Source: Castellaniella defragrans_A
GTDB taxonomy: Bacteria; Pseudomonadota; Gammaproteobacteria; Burkholderiales; Burkholderiaceae_B
Direction: 5' to 3' (one strand)
Length of the DNA stretch: 64,000 nucleotides
Assembly: GCF_040394755.1 (NCBI RefSeq)
Contig: NZ_JBEBRQ010000007.1
The notes under the pieces were generated by a model. It was not told the origin of the DNA. It was given only the letters and a program-made list of their open reading frames with translations, and searched no databases. Below, in pieces: positions 35,087-43,746 of this stretch. Numbering within the stretch: position 1 is the stretch's first letter; every line of letters starts with the position of its first letter. The position numbers were made by a program, and so were the translations under genes.

Positions 35087-36688
35087 GTGATATCCACCGC
35101 AAACCTTACGATCCAGTTCGGCAGCAAGCCGCTGTTCGAGAACGTCAGCGTCAAGTTCGGCGATGGCAACCGCTATGGCCTCATCGGCGCCAACGGCTCG
35201 GGCAAATCCACGCTGATGAAGATCATCGGCGGCGACCTCGAGCCCAGCGCGGGCAACGTTTCCCTCGAACCCGGCCTGCGCCTGGGCAAACTGCGCCAGG
35301 ACCAGTTCGCCTTCGAGGACGTCCGCGTGCTCGACGTCGTCATGATGGGGCATGTCGAAATGTGGCAGGTCATGAGCGAGCGCGACGCCATCTATGCCGA
35401 CCCCGAGGCCACAGAGGACGACTACATGCGCGCGGCCGAACTCGAGGCCCGCTTCGCCGAATACGACGGCTACACCGCCGAGGCGCGGGCCGGCGAACTG
35501 CTGCTGGGACTCGAGATCCCGGTCGAGCAGCACGGCCTGCCGATGCGCGAAATCGCCCCGGGCTGGAAACTGCGCGTGCTGCTGGCCCAGGCGCTGTTCT
35601 CCAATCCGGACGTGCTGCTGCTCGACGAGCCCACCAACAACCTGGACATCAACACGATCCGCTGGCTCGAAAACGTGCTCAACGAATACGACAGCACGAT
35701 GATCATCATCAGCCACGACCGCCATTTCCTGAACCAGGTCTGTACGCACATGGCTGACCTGGATTATGGCGAATTGCGCGTCTATCCCGGCAATTACGAC
35801 GATTACATGCTGGCCTCGACCCAGGCGCGCGAGCGCCAGGTGGCGGCCAATGCGCGTGCCAAGGAACGAGTGACCGAGCTGCAGGACTTCGTGCGGCGCT
35901 TCGCGGCCAATAAATCCAAATCGCGTCAGGCGACCTCCAGGCTCAAGCAGATCGATCGGATCAAGGCCGAGACCGTGGTGGTGAAACCCTCGTCGCGCCA
36001 GAATCCCTATATCCGCTTCGAGGTCAACAAGGTCCTGCACCGCCAGGCCGCGCACATCGAGGACCTGTCCAAGGCCTACGACCGGCCGATCGTTTCTGGT
36101 TTCTCGACCATCATCGAGGCGGGCCAGAAGATCGCCATCATCGGCGCCAACGGCGTGGGCAAGACCACGCTGCTGCGCATGTTGGCCGGCAAGCTGGCGC
36201 CCGACGCGGGCAGCGTGCGCTGGTCGGAAAACGCCGACATCGGCTACATGGCCCAGGACGTGTCGGACCAGTTCGATTCCGACCGCGACCTGTTCGACTG
36301 GCTGACGGACTACCGCCAGCCGGGTGACGAGGACCAGTCCATCCGTTCGGTGCTGGGGCGCCTGCTGTTTTCGGGCGACGAGATTTCCAAGGCGGTGCGC
36401 GTGCTCTCGGGCGGGGAAAAGAACCGCATGAGCTTTGGTCGGCTGATGCTCGGCCGCCACAACGTGATGCTGCTCGACGAGCCGACCAACCACCTGGACA
36501 TGGAATCCATCGAGTCCCTGCAATATGCCCTGGAGCAGTATCAGGGCACGCTGGTGTTCGTGTCCCATGACCGGCAGTTCGTCTCGGGCGTGGCCACCCG
36601 CGTGATCGAGATCCTGCCCGATGGCCGGATCAACGATTATCCGGGGACCTACGAGGAATACCTGTCCTCCAGGGGCATCGAGACCTGA
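35087..36688 (+). CDS. ybiT: ABC-F family ATPase YbiT
   Basis: A 533-residue soluble protein with two ABC domains and no membrane segments. The first has GANGSGKST and a degenerate signature, EIAPGWKLRVLLAQAL; the second has GANGVGKTT and a normal VLSGGEKNRMSFGRLML. LLDEPTNNLD and LLDEPTNHLD are the Walker B motifs, and the charged linker at about 245-310 corresponds to the P-site tRNA interaction motif. The degenerate first signature is characteristic of YbiT. ABC-F proteins act on the ribosome to rescue or tune translation. The start codon is GTG, supported by the conserved MISTANLTIQFG beginning. Confidence 0.94.
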   Translation: MISTANLTIQFGSKPLFENVSVKFGDGNRYGLIGANGSGKSTLMKIIGGDLEPSAGNVSLEPGLRLGKLRQDQFAFEDVRVLDVVMMGHVEMWQVMSERDAIYADPEATEDDYMRAAELEARFAEYDGYTAEARAGELLLGLEIPVEQHGLPMREIAPGWKLRVLLAQALFSNPDVLLLDEPTNNLDINTIRWLENVLNEYDSTMIIISHDRHFLNQVCTHMADLDYGELRVYPGNYDDYMLASTQARERQVAANARAKERVTELQDFVRRFAANKSKSRQATSRLKQIDRIKAETVVVKPSSRQNPYIRFEVNKVLHRQAAHIEDLSKAYDRPIVSGFSTIIEAGQKIAIIGANGVGKTTLLRMLAGKLAPDAGSVRWSENADIGYMAQDVSDQFDSDRDLFDWLTDYRQPGDEDQSIRSVLGRLLFSGDEISKAVRVLSGGEKNRMSFGRLMLGRHNVMLLDEPTNHLDMESIESLQYALEQYQGTLVFVSHDRQFVSGVATRVIEILPDGRINDYPGTYEEYLSSRGIET

Positions 36689-36695
36689 GGCTCGC

Positions 36696-37298
36696 ATGGC
36701 GCTCGTGCTCACCGGCAGCGCGCAATACGAGGAGGACATCCGCAAGAGCCGCTTCCTCGCGGTGGCGACGCCGGTGCATGGCGCCGCCGAGGCGGTCGCT
36801 TTTCTGGAAAGCGCGCGCCGGCCGCAGGCCACCCACAATTGCTGGGCCTGGCGCATCGGGCAGACTTATCGTTTTCATGATGACGGCGAACCCGGCGGCA
36901 CTGCCGGGCGGCCGATCCTGCAGGCGATCGACGGCCAGGACTGCGATCGCGTCGCAGTGATGGTGACGCGCTGGTTCGGCGGCATCAAGCTCGGCACCGG
37001 CGGGCTGGCGCGGGCATATGGCGGGGTTGCCGCCCAGTGCCTGAGGTTGGCGGACAAGGCGCCCTGGGTCCGGGAGTGCCGCGTGCGGTGCGATTGCGGC
37101 TTTGGCGATATGGAGCGCGTGCGGGCGCGCCTGCTGGAGGCGGGCGCCCGCATCGAGGCGGAGGCTTACGGCGCCGCAGGCGTCGTCTGGACGCTGGCCA
37201 TCGAGGCGGCGCGCAGTGCGGCGCTGGCGGCGCTGTATGCGGACCTGACGCGCGGGCGCGGGTCCTGGGCGCCGCTGGAGGATGCGCCGCCGCTGTGA
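36696..37298 (+). CDS. yigZ: YigZ/IMPACT-family protein
   Basis: A 200-residue cytoplasmic protein of the UPF0029/IMPACT family. The N-terminal domain shows KSRFLAVATPV, ATHNCWAWRIG, DDGEPGGTAGRPIL and VTRWFGGIKLGTGGLARAYGG, which are family signatures. The C-terminal part is the smaller DUF1949-like domain. Bacterial members bind nucleic acid or the ribosome in structures, but their role is not settled. It starts seven bases after the ybiT stop, so it is probably co-transcribed with it; both may relate to translation. Confidence 0.93.
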   Translation: MALVLTGSAQYEEDIRKSRFLAVATPVHGAAEAVAFLESARRPQATHNCWAWRIGQTYRFHDDGEPGGTAGRPILQAIDGQDCDRVAVMVTRWFGGIKLGTGGLARAYGGVAAQCLRLADKAPWVRECRVRCDCGFGDMERVRARLLEAGARIEAEAYGAAGVVWTLAIEAARSAALAALYADLTRGRGSWAPLEDAPPL

Positions 37299-37326
37299 GG
37301 CGAACGCCTGGCGGCGCGGGCCGGCC

Positions 37327-38619
37327 TCACCCCGGGAATAAAGCGTATTTGACGATGAACAGCACGGCCACCAGCAGCGTCGCCGAATGGATTTCCCGGA
37401 AGCGCCCCGTCAGGGCCTTGATCGTTACATAGCTGATGAAGCCGAAAGCCAGGCCGTTGGCGATGGAATAGGTCAGCGGCATGGCGATGGCGGTGATGGC
37501 GGCCGGGACCGCCTCGGTGAGGTCGTCCCATTGCACCTCGACGAGCTCACGCAGCATCAGGCAGGCGACATAGAGCAGGGCGGGCGCTGTGGCGTAGCCT
37601 GGCACGATCGCGGCCAGAGGTGACAGGAATAGGGCCAGCAGGAACAGCACGGCGACCACCAGGGCGGTCAGGCCGGTGCGCCCGCCCGCCTGCACGCCCG
37701 AGGCGCTCTCGATGTAGGCGGTGGTGCTGCTGGTGCCCAGCACCGAGCCGGCGACGATGGCCGTGCTGTCGGCCAGCAGGGCGCGGCCCAGGCGGTTGGG
37801 CCTGTCGGGCCGGATCAGGCCGGCGCGCGTGGCCACACCGATCATGGTGCCGGTCGCATCGAACACTTCGACCAGCACGAAGACCAGGATCACGTGGAAG
37901 AAGCCAGTATGCAAGGCGCCGGCGATGTCGAGCTGGAGAAAGGTCGGGGCGAGGCTGGGCGGTGCCGAGAACACCCCTTGGAACTGCGTATGGCCCGTCA
38001 GGATGGAGAGCGCCGTGATGGCGAGGATACCGATCAGGATGGCGCCGCGGACCTTGAGGGCGTCGAGCGCGGTGATGAGGAAGAATCCCAGAATGGCGTA
38101 GAGCGTGGGGATGTGGGTCAGGTCGCCCAGGCCGACCTTGGTGGCGGGATTGGCGACCACTATGCCGGCCGTGCCCAACGCGATGATGCCCAGGAACAGG
38201 CCGATCCCCGCTGCGATCGCCGAGCGCAGGGAGGGCGGGATGCCCGCGACCAGCCAGGCCCGGATGCCGGTGAGGGTCAGGATCACGAACACCACGCCCG
38301 AGATGAACACCGCCCCCAGTGCCTGCTGCCAGCTGTAGCCCATTTGGGCGACGACGGTGAAGGCAAAGAACGCATTCAGGCCCATGCCCGGCGCCATGCC
38401 GATCGGCCAGTTGGCCATGAAAGCCATGATGAGCGTTCCCAGGGCGGCTGCCAGGCAGGTGGCGACGAATACCGCGTTGCGGTCCATCCCGGTACTGGAA
38501 AGAATATCGGGATTGACGAAAACAATGTAGGACATCGTCAGGAAGGTCGTCAGGCCAGCCACGATTTCCGTGCGTGTCGTCGTCCCGTGTTCAGAAAGCC
38601 GGAACAGTTTCTCTAGCAT
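37327..38619 (-). CDS. NCS2 family purine permease (AzgA/GhxP-like)
   Basis: A 430-residue inner membrane protein with about twelve to fourteen hydrophobic segments. RTEIVAGLTTFLTMSYIVFV near the N terminus and GMAPGMGLNAFFAFTVV are hallmark sequences of the AzgA/GhxP group, which import adenine, guanine or hypoxanthine with protons. DATGTMIGVATRAGL and SSTTAYIESASGVQAGGRTG are the central conserved motifs. Its substrate among the purines cannot be told apart here. It is divergent from tsaD, with a short dyad in the 80-base space between. No purine riboswitch was recognised. Confidence 0.92.
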   Translation of the reverse strand: MLEKLFRLSEHGTTTRTEIVAGLTTFLTMSYIVFVNPDILSSTGMDRNAVFVATCLAAALGTLIMAFMANWPIGMAPGMGLNAFFAFTVVAQMGYSWQQALGAVFISGVVFVILTLTGIRAWLVAGIPPSLRSAIAAGIGLFLGIIALGTAGIVVANPATKVGLGDLTHIPTLYAILGFFLITALDALKVRGAILIGILAITALSILTGHTQFQGVFSAPPSLAPTFLQLDIAGALHTGFFHVILVFVLVEVFDATGTMIGVATRAGLIRPDRPNRLGRALLADSTAIVAGSVLGTSSTTAYIESASGVQAGGRTGLTALVVAVLFLLALFLSPLAAIVPGYATAPALLYVACLMLRELVEVQWDDLTEAVPAAITAIAMPLTYSIANGLAFGFISYVTIKALTGRFREIHSATLLVAVLFIVKYALFPG

Positions 38620-38670
38620 AATTGGTCCCCAGGGGATGGTTGCTGGTTTTTGCCGCAGGATGCATTCTAA

Positions 38671-38689
38671 AACCGTTTCTTGAACGGTT
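38671..38689. promoter_or_regulatory. Inverted repeat in the permease/tsaD divergent promoter
   Basis: AACCGTT and its complement AACGGTT flank a five-base spacer (TCTTG). The dyad lies 14 bases before the tsaD start and about 50 bases from the permease start. It could be an operator or a small hairpin in the tsaD leader. Confidence 0.35.
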
Positions 38690-38702
38690 GTACACTGCGC
38701 GC

Positions 38703-39767
38703 ATGCTGATCATTGGATTCGAGAGTTCTTGCGACGAGACGGGTGTGGCCGTTGTCTGCACACGGCGTGGCCTGCTGTCGCATGCCTTGCACAGCCAGGT
38801 CGCCATGCACCGGGAATATGGCGGCGTGGTGCCTGAACTGGCCTCGCGCGATCACATTCGCCGCATCGTGCCCCTGACCCGCGAGGCCTTGTCCCAGGCC
38901 GGCCTGGGGATCGCGGATGTGGGCGCCGTGGCCTACACGGCGGGGCCGGGACTGGCCGGCGCGTTGCTGGTGGGCGCCAGTTTCGCCAGCGCCTTCGCCT
39001 GGGCGCGCGGCGTACCGGCGATCCCCATCCATCACCTCGAAGGGCACCTGCTGTCGCCGCTGCTGGCCGAGCCCGCGCCGTCCTTTCCTTTTGTCGCGCT
39101 GCTGGTGTCGGGCGGGCATACGCAGCTCATGCGGGTCGATGGCGTCGGGCTCTATGAGTTATTGGGCGAAACCCTGGACGATGCTGCCGGCGAGGCCTTC
39201 GACAAGAGCGCCAAGCTCATGGGCCTGGGGTATCCCGGAGGCCCGGAGCTCTCGCGTCTGGCTGAGCGGGGCGATCCGGGTGCATATTCGCTGCCCCGGC
39301 CGATGCTGCATAGCGGCGATCTGGATTTCAGTTTCAGCGGTCTGAAGACTGCGGTCCTCACCCGTATGAAAGCCATTCAGGGCACGGATGGGCGGGCGCC
39401 CGATCCCGGCGCGGTGGCGGACCTGGCCGCCGCCACCGAGGCGGCCATCGTCGATGTGCTGGCCGCCAAATCATTGGCCGCCTTGCAGCGGACGGGATTG
39501 CGTCGCCTGGTGGTGGCCGGCGGGGTGGGCGCCAACCGCTCGTTGCGCCAACGCTTGTGCGAGGCCCTGGCGGCCCAGGACGGCGAGGTGTTTTTCCCGC
39601 CGCTGCATCTATGCACCGACAATGGCGCCATGATCGCCTGGGCGGCGGCCTTGCGCGTGCGCGCCGGTCTGGCCGATCTGGCGGTGCGTGAGGCATCGTT
39701 CGCCGTGCGCCCGCGCTGGGATTTGCGGGAGGTCTGCGTGGCCTCTGGCGAGGAGCCCGCGGCGTAG
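38703..39767 (+). CDS. tsaD: tRNA N6-adenosine threonylcarbamoyltransferase TsaD
   Basis: A 354-residue essential enzyme that transfers the threonylcarbamoyl group to A37 of ANN-decoding tRNAs, working with TsaB, TsaC and TsaE. FESSCDETGVAVV and the metal-binding HHLEGH (H111, H115) are signature motifs. LVSGGHTQL, GETLDDAAGEAFDKSAK and LVVAGGVGANRSLR build the ATPase-fold active site. The frame is open upstream, but the ATG starting LIIGFESSCDET fits the family length. Its neighbours, a permease and PlsY, are not functionally tied. Confidence 0.96.
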   Translation: MLIIGFESSCDETGVAVVCTRRGLLSHALHSQVAMHREYGGVVPELASRDHIRRIVPLTREALSQAGLGIADVGAVAYTAGPGLAGALLVGASFASAFAWARGVPAIPIHHLEGHLLSPLLAEPAPSFPFVALLVSGGHTQLMRVDGVGLYELLGETLDDAAGEAFDKSAKLMGLGYPGGPELSRLAERGDPGAYSLPRPMLHSGDLDFSFSGLKTAVLTRMKAIQGTDGRAPDPGAVADLAAATEAAIVDVLAAKSLAALQRTGLRRLVVAGGVGANRSLRQRLCEALAAQDGEVFFPPLHLCTDNGAMIAWAAALRVRAGLADLAVREASFAVRPRWDLREVCVASGEEPAA

Positions 39768-39795
39768 GGCGGGGCGCCTAGTGTAGTGTTCGACG

Positions 39796-40437
39796 CTATT
39801 TATTCTTTTTTTGCCCGAACCGGCTTTCCTTGCCGGCCAGCAGGCGTGAAATATTGGCGCCATGGCGCGCGATCAGCAGCACGGTCAGCGCGACGATCAC
39901 CACCGTGGTGGCGGTGTCCATGCGCCAGGCCACTTTGTTGCCGAGAATGTAGTAGCAGGGCGCGAAGATCGCCGCCATGATCGAGGCCAACGACACGTAG
40001 CGGGTGACATAGAGGACGATCGCCCAGGTGGCCACGGTCGCCAGCGCCAGCCAGGGCTGCAGTCCCAGCAGTACGCCGAGCGCGGTGGCGACCCCCTTGC
40101 CGCCCTTGAAGCGCAGGAATACAGGATAGAGGTGGCCGATGAACGCCGCCAGTCCGGCCCAGGGAACGGCCGCCGCCGGCGCCAGGCCGGCGCGCACCGC
40201 CCAGGCGGCCAGCATGACGGCGACCCAGCCTTTGGCGGCATCGCCCAGTAGTGTGAGAATGGCGGCGGTCTTGTTGCCGCTGCGCAGGACGTTCGTGGCC
40301 CCCGGATTGCCGGAGCCGAAGCTGCGCGGATCGCGCAGGCCCATCAAGCGGCTGACCAGCACTGCGAACGAAACCGAACCGATCAGGTATCCCAGGATCA
40401 GGACGATGACGATGGCGGCGGCGGGCAGGCTGGACAT
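39796..40437 (-). CDS. plsY: Acyl-phosphate glycerol-3-phosphate acyltransferase PlsY
   Basis: A 213-residue inner membrane protein with five to six spans. The three family motifs are present: RSFGSGNPGATNVLR, GHLYPVFLRFKGGKGVATALG and a later span followed by the basic C terminus. PlsY transfers the acyl group from acyl-phosphate to glycerol-3-phosphate, the first step of phospholipid synthesis, with acyl-phosphate made by PlsX. The ATG chosen starts just before the first membrane span. It converges on tsaD, whose stop is 28 bases away, and is divergent from surE. Confidence 0.95.
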   Translation of the reverse strand: MSSLPAAAIVIVLILGYLIGSVSFAVLVSRLMGLRDPRSFGSGNPGATNVLRSGNKTAAILTLLGDAAKGWVAVMLAAWAVRAGLAPAAAVPWAGLAAFIGHLYPVFLRFKGGKGVATALGVLLGLQPWLALATVATWAIVLYVTRYVSLASIMAAIFAPCYYILGNKVAWRMDTATTVVIVALTVLLIARHGANISRLLAGKESRFGQKKNK

Positions 40438-40567
40438 GGGCGGGTCGAGAAAGTGCGGCGCGAGAGGCGGCGGTATGGCGGCCATTCTAACCGGCGGTCG
40501 TCCAAACCGCCATTGTCCCCGGGTACAATTCGTGATGGATGGTTTGATTTGAAAATGGAAGGACTCG

Positions 40568-41314
40568 ATGCGGATTCTGGTCTCCAATGACGATGGCTAC
40601 AATGCGCCCGGCGTCGAAGCCCTGGCGCATGCTTTGCGGGATTTCGGCGAGGTCACGGTGGTCGCGCCCGAGACGAATTGCAGCGGTTCCTCCAATTCCC
40701 TGACCCTGCGCCGTCCCTTGTCGGTGCGGCAGGCGGCCAATGGTTTCTATTTCGTCAACGGCACGCCGTCGGACTGTGTGCATGTCGCGCTGACGGGCCT
40801 GCTCGATTTCCGCCCGGACCTGCTGGTCTCGGGCATCAACAATGGCGCCAACCTGGGCGAGGACACCCTGTATTCGGGGACGGTGGCGGCGGCCTCCGAG
40901 GGCTTTTTGCTCGGCATCCCCTCGCTGGCGTTCTCCCTGGTCCAGCGCGACTGGCGGCACCTGGATTGCGCGACGCGCGTCGCGCGCGAACTGGTGGCTC
41001 TGTTTCAGCGTGATCCGTGGCCCGAGCCCCTGCTGCTGAACGTCAACATTCCGTCGGTGCCCTACGAGGCGCTGAATGGATTCCGGACGACCCGCCTGGG
41101 CCGGCGGCACCCATCCGAGCCCGTCATCCGCAGCACGACGCCGTATGGCGAGCCGGTCTACTGGATCGGGCCGGTCGGGGGCGCCCGCGACGGAATCGAA
41201 AATTCCGATTTTGCCGCAATCAAGGACCATGCCGTGTCGATGACGCCCTTGCGCCTGGATTTGACGCACTATGAGCAGCTTGCGGCGATCCGCGACTGGA
41301 CTGCGCGCCGATGA
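40568..41314 (+). CDS. surE: 5'/3'-nucleotidase SurE
   Basis: A 248-residue metal-dependent nucleotidase. ILVSNDDGYNAPG holds the metal-binding D8 and D9; VNGTPSDCVHVAL and SGINNGANLGEDTLYSGTVAAA complete the active site. SurE dephosphorylates nucleoside monophosphates and may degrade short polyphosphate during stress. It leads the classic surE-pcm-nlpD cluster: the pcm ATG overlaps its stop. A weak GGAAGGA ribosome-binding site precedes the start. Confidence 0.96.
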   Translation: MRILVSNDDGYNAPGVEALAHALRDFGEVTVVAPETNCSGSSNSLTLRRPLSVRQAANGFYFVNGTPSDCVHVALTGLLDFRPDLLVSGINNGANLGEDTLYSGTVAAASEGFLLGIPSLAFSLVQRDWRHLDCATRVARELVALFQRDPWPEPLLLNVNIPSVPYEALNGFRTTRLGRRHPSEPVIRSTTPYGEPVYWIGPVGGARDGIENSDFAAIKDHAVSMTPLRLDLTHYEQLAAIRDWTARR

Positions 41315-42138
41315 GCAAGGCTCGGCACTCCTTCAACAAGCCCGGAGGCACGACTCGCAGGCCGTTGTCCGGCCCTGCGCCGGGACCTGGCTATTCCCCG
41401 GCCAACAGCAACACCAGGATTCAGGGTGGCCGGTCGTTCGTTCCTCCCGTGGCAACGACCGTGCAACCGCCTGCGGCGGCATCGCCCCCGAATCTGGGGC
41501 TCAATTCCGAACGCCTGCGCGCGCTCATGGTTCAACGCCTGCGCGAGCAAGGGATCGAGGATTCCCGCGTCCTGGCCGCCATGCAGGCGGTTGCGCGGCA
41601 TGAATTCGTGGACGAGGGCCTGGCCAGCCGGGCCTACGAGAACGCAGCCTTGCCGATCGGTTTCGGCCAGACGATTTCCCAACCCTGGGTGGTTGCGTAT
41701 ATGCTATCGGCGATGTGCCTCGGGCGCGAACCCACCCGGGTGCTCGAGGTTGGTGCCGGCTGCGGCTACCAGGCGGCGGTGCTGGCCCAGTTCGTGCCGG
41801 AGGTCTTTGCGATCGAGCGCGTGCGCGGCCTGTACGAGCTGGCACGCCTGAATCTGGCGCGTGCGCGGGCGCGGGCACGCGTCAGGTTGTCATTTGGCGA
41901 CGGAATGCGGGGGCTTCCGCATCATGCGCCCTTCGATGGCATTGTCGTCGCCGCGGCCGGGGTTAAAATCCCAGAGGCTTTGCTGAATCAATTGGCCATC
42001 GGCGCGCGTTTGATCGCACCCGAGGGTTCCGCCCAACAAAAGCTCATTCTGATCGAGCGCACCGGTACCGCCTCATGGCGGCGACAAGCGCTCGAAGATG
42101 TCCGATTCGTACCGCTGCGTCCTGGCACGCAGGCCTAA
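41311..42138 (+). CDS. pcm: Protein-L-isoaspartate O-methyltransferase
   Basis: A 275-residue repair methyltransferase, longer than the 208 residues of E. coli because of about 60 extra N-terminal residues rich in Pro, Ser, Gly and Arg. The catalytic part has RHEFVDEGLASRAYENAALPIGFGQTISQP split over the family signature, and the SAM-binding VLEVGAGCGYQAAVLAQ. It methylates isoaspartyl residues so that they can revert to aspartate. Such N-terminal extensions are common in betaproteobacterial Pcm as I recall. It overlaps surE by four bases and precedes nlpD by ten bases. Confidence 0.94.
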   Translation: MSKARHSFNKPGGTTRRPLSGPAPGPGYSPANSNTRIQGGRSFVPPVATTVQPPAAASPPNLGLNSERLRALMVQRLREQGIEDSRVLAAMQAVARHEFVDEGLASRAYENAALPIGFGQTISQPWVVAYMLSAMCLGREPTRVLEVGAGCGYQAAVLAQFVPEVFAIERVRGLYELARLNLARARARARVRLSFGDGMRGLPHHAPFDGIVVAAAGVKIPEALLNQLAIGARLIAPEGSAQQKLILIERTGTASWRRQALEDVRFVPLRPGTQA

Positions 42139-42148
42139 GGAGATTTAC

Positions 42149-42970
42149 ATGCATGTAGGGACGTTTGCGACAGGCGCTCCTCTCATCGACACTCGGCGCC
42201 GCGGCATTCGCCCACTGGTGCTGACGGCACTGTTTGCGACGGCTTTGCTGGCCGGATGCGCCACGCGTACCGAGCGCGCGCCCGTCACGGACCAATCCAG
42301 AGGTTCCGGCTCGACCGTCACACAGTCCGCCACCGGCACCTATGTGGTCAAGCCCGGCGACACGCTCTATAAGATCGCGCAGGCGCACGGCATGGAGGTC
42401 TCCCGCCTGAGCCAGCTCAACAATATCTCCAATCCGTCGCAGCTGGCGATCGGGCAGGTGCTGCGTCTGGATGGCGGCACATCCGCGCCCACGGGCGGAT
42501 CTCAGGGAGGTTCGGCCACGCCGATCCCCGTGACGCCCGTTGAAACCACGCCGGCCACGGGTTCTACCGACACCGCCACCACCGCGCCGCGCGCGAGCGA
42601 TGCCGGGGTCGTTTCGTGGGCCTGGCCAGCCAACGGCAAGATCATCCAGGGGTTCAACAGCACCACCAAGGGCATCGACATCGAGGGTGCGGTCGGCGCG
42701 CCGGTGCTGGCCGCCGCCAATGGCAAGGTGATGTACGCAGGCAACGGCGTGCGGGGCCTGGGCAATCTGATCCTGCTGGGTCACAGCGACGGTTTCATCA
42801 CGGCCTACGCGCACAACCAGGCCTTGCTGGTCAAGACCGGCGAGGATGTCAAGAAAGGCGCCAAGATCGCGACGATCGGCCAGAGCGATACCAGTTCGCC
42901 GCGTCTGCACTTCGAGATCCGTCGGCGCGGCACGCCGGTCAATCCGCTGTCGTACCTGCCGGCCCGATGA
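42149..42970 (+). CDS. nlpD: NlpD-like lipoprotein with LysM and degenerate LytM domains
   Basis: A 273-residue lipoprotein with lipobox LLAGC (C37). A LysM domain binding peptidoglycan follows (TYVVKPGDTLYKIAQAHG to AIGQVLRLDGG), then a Thr/Ser/Pro linker and a C-terminal M23-like domain. In that domain the usual first zinc ligand is missing (TTKGIDIEG has no His before GID), as in NlpD/EnvC-type proteins, which activate cell-wall amidases rather than cut peptidoglycan. It has an AAGGAG ribosome-binding site. In many proteobacteria rpoS follows nlpD; here a DEDDy exonuclease gene overlaps its stop instead. Confidence 0.93.
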   Translation: MHVGTFATGAPLIDTRRRGIRPLVLTALFATALLAGCATRTERAPVTDQSRGSGSTVTQSATGTYVVKPGDTLYKIAQAHGMEVSRLSQLNNISNPSQLAIGQVLRLDGGTSAPTGGSQGGSATPIPVTPVETTPATGSTDTATTAPRASDAGVVSWAWPANGKIIQGFNSTTKGIDIEGAVGAPVLAAANGKVMYAGNGVRGLGNLILLGHSDGFITAYAHNQALLVKTGEDVKKGAKIATIGQSDTSSPRLHFEIRRRGTPVNPLSYLPAR

Positions 42971-43746
42971 TTCCGACGCTGGTTTTCGACCTCGAGACCA
43001 TCCCGGACGCAGAGGGCCTCAGGCGCCTGAATCCGCAATGGTCCGAGTTGGATGACGCAGCCCTGATCGAGGCGGCCCTGACGGCCCGGCGCGAGTCGCA
43101 CGGCAATGATTTCCTGCCACTGCACCTGCAAAAGATCGCGGTGGTGGGCTGCGTGTTTCGCGACGACCAGGGCTTTCGGGTCAAGACCCTGGGCAGCGCC
43201 GAGGACCCAGAGGCGGCGCTGATCGCGGGCTTTTTCAAGACCATCGGCCACTACACGCCGACCCTGGTGAGCTGGAACGGTTCGGGGTTCGACCTGCCGG
43301 TATTGCACTACCGCAGCCTCATCCACGGGGTGGCGGCGCCGCGCTATTGGGACACGGGCGAGGACGATCGCGAGTTCAAGTTCAACAATTACCTCAATCG
43401 CTATCACAATCGTCACATCGACTTGATGGACGTGCTGGCGAAATTCAATGGCCGCGCCAACGCACCCCTGGATCAGCTCGCCAAGCTCTGCGGTTTTCCG
43501 GGCAAGCTCGGCATGGACGGCGGGCAGGTCTGGCAGGCCTGGCACGAGGGACGGCGCGACGAGGTCCGCGCCTACTGCGAGACCGACGTCGTCAACACCT
43601 GGCTGGTGTATTGCCGCTATCGCCTGATCAAGGGCGAGCTCGACGCCACGGCCTACCAGGCCGAGCTGGACTTGGTGCGCGAAACGCTGCGCGGGATCGA
43701 GGCCGTCCATTGGCAGGAATATCTTTCGGCTTGGGAACATGCCTGA
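42967..43746 (+). CDS. PolB-like DEDDy 3'-5' exonuclease
   Basis: A 259-residue protein matching the predicted 3'-5' exonuclease family related to the PolB proofreading domain. The DEDDy residues are visible: VFDLETIPD (D8 and E10), the aspartate of SWNGSGFDLPVL, and YCETDVVNTWLVY with its Tyr/Asp pair. LMDVLAKFN and LDQLAKLCGFPGKLGMDGGQVW are further family marks. Substrate and pathway are unknown. The ATG overlaps the nlpD stop by four bases, and the rlmD start lies inside its last codons. Confidence 0.9.
   Translation: MIPTLVFDLETIPDAEGLRRLNPQWSELDDAALIEAALTARRESHGNDFLPLHLQKIAVVGCVFRDDQGFRVKTLGSAEDPEAALIAGFFKTIGHYTPTLVSWNGSGFDLPVLHYRSLIHGVAAPRYWDTGEDDREFKFNNYLNRYHNRHIDLMDVLAKFNGRANAPLDQLAKLCGFPGKLGMDGGQVWQAWHEGRRDEVRAYCETDVVNTWLVYCRYRLIKGELDATAYQAELDLVRETLRGIEAVHWQEYLSAWEHA

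Noticed and set aside
38620..38702. Possible purine riboswitch before the NCS2 permease
   Set aside because: The 80-base divergent space is too short and shows no paired three-helix core; only a small dyad is present.
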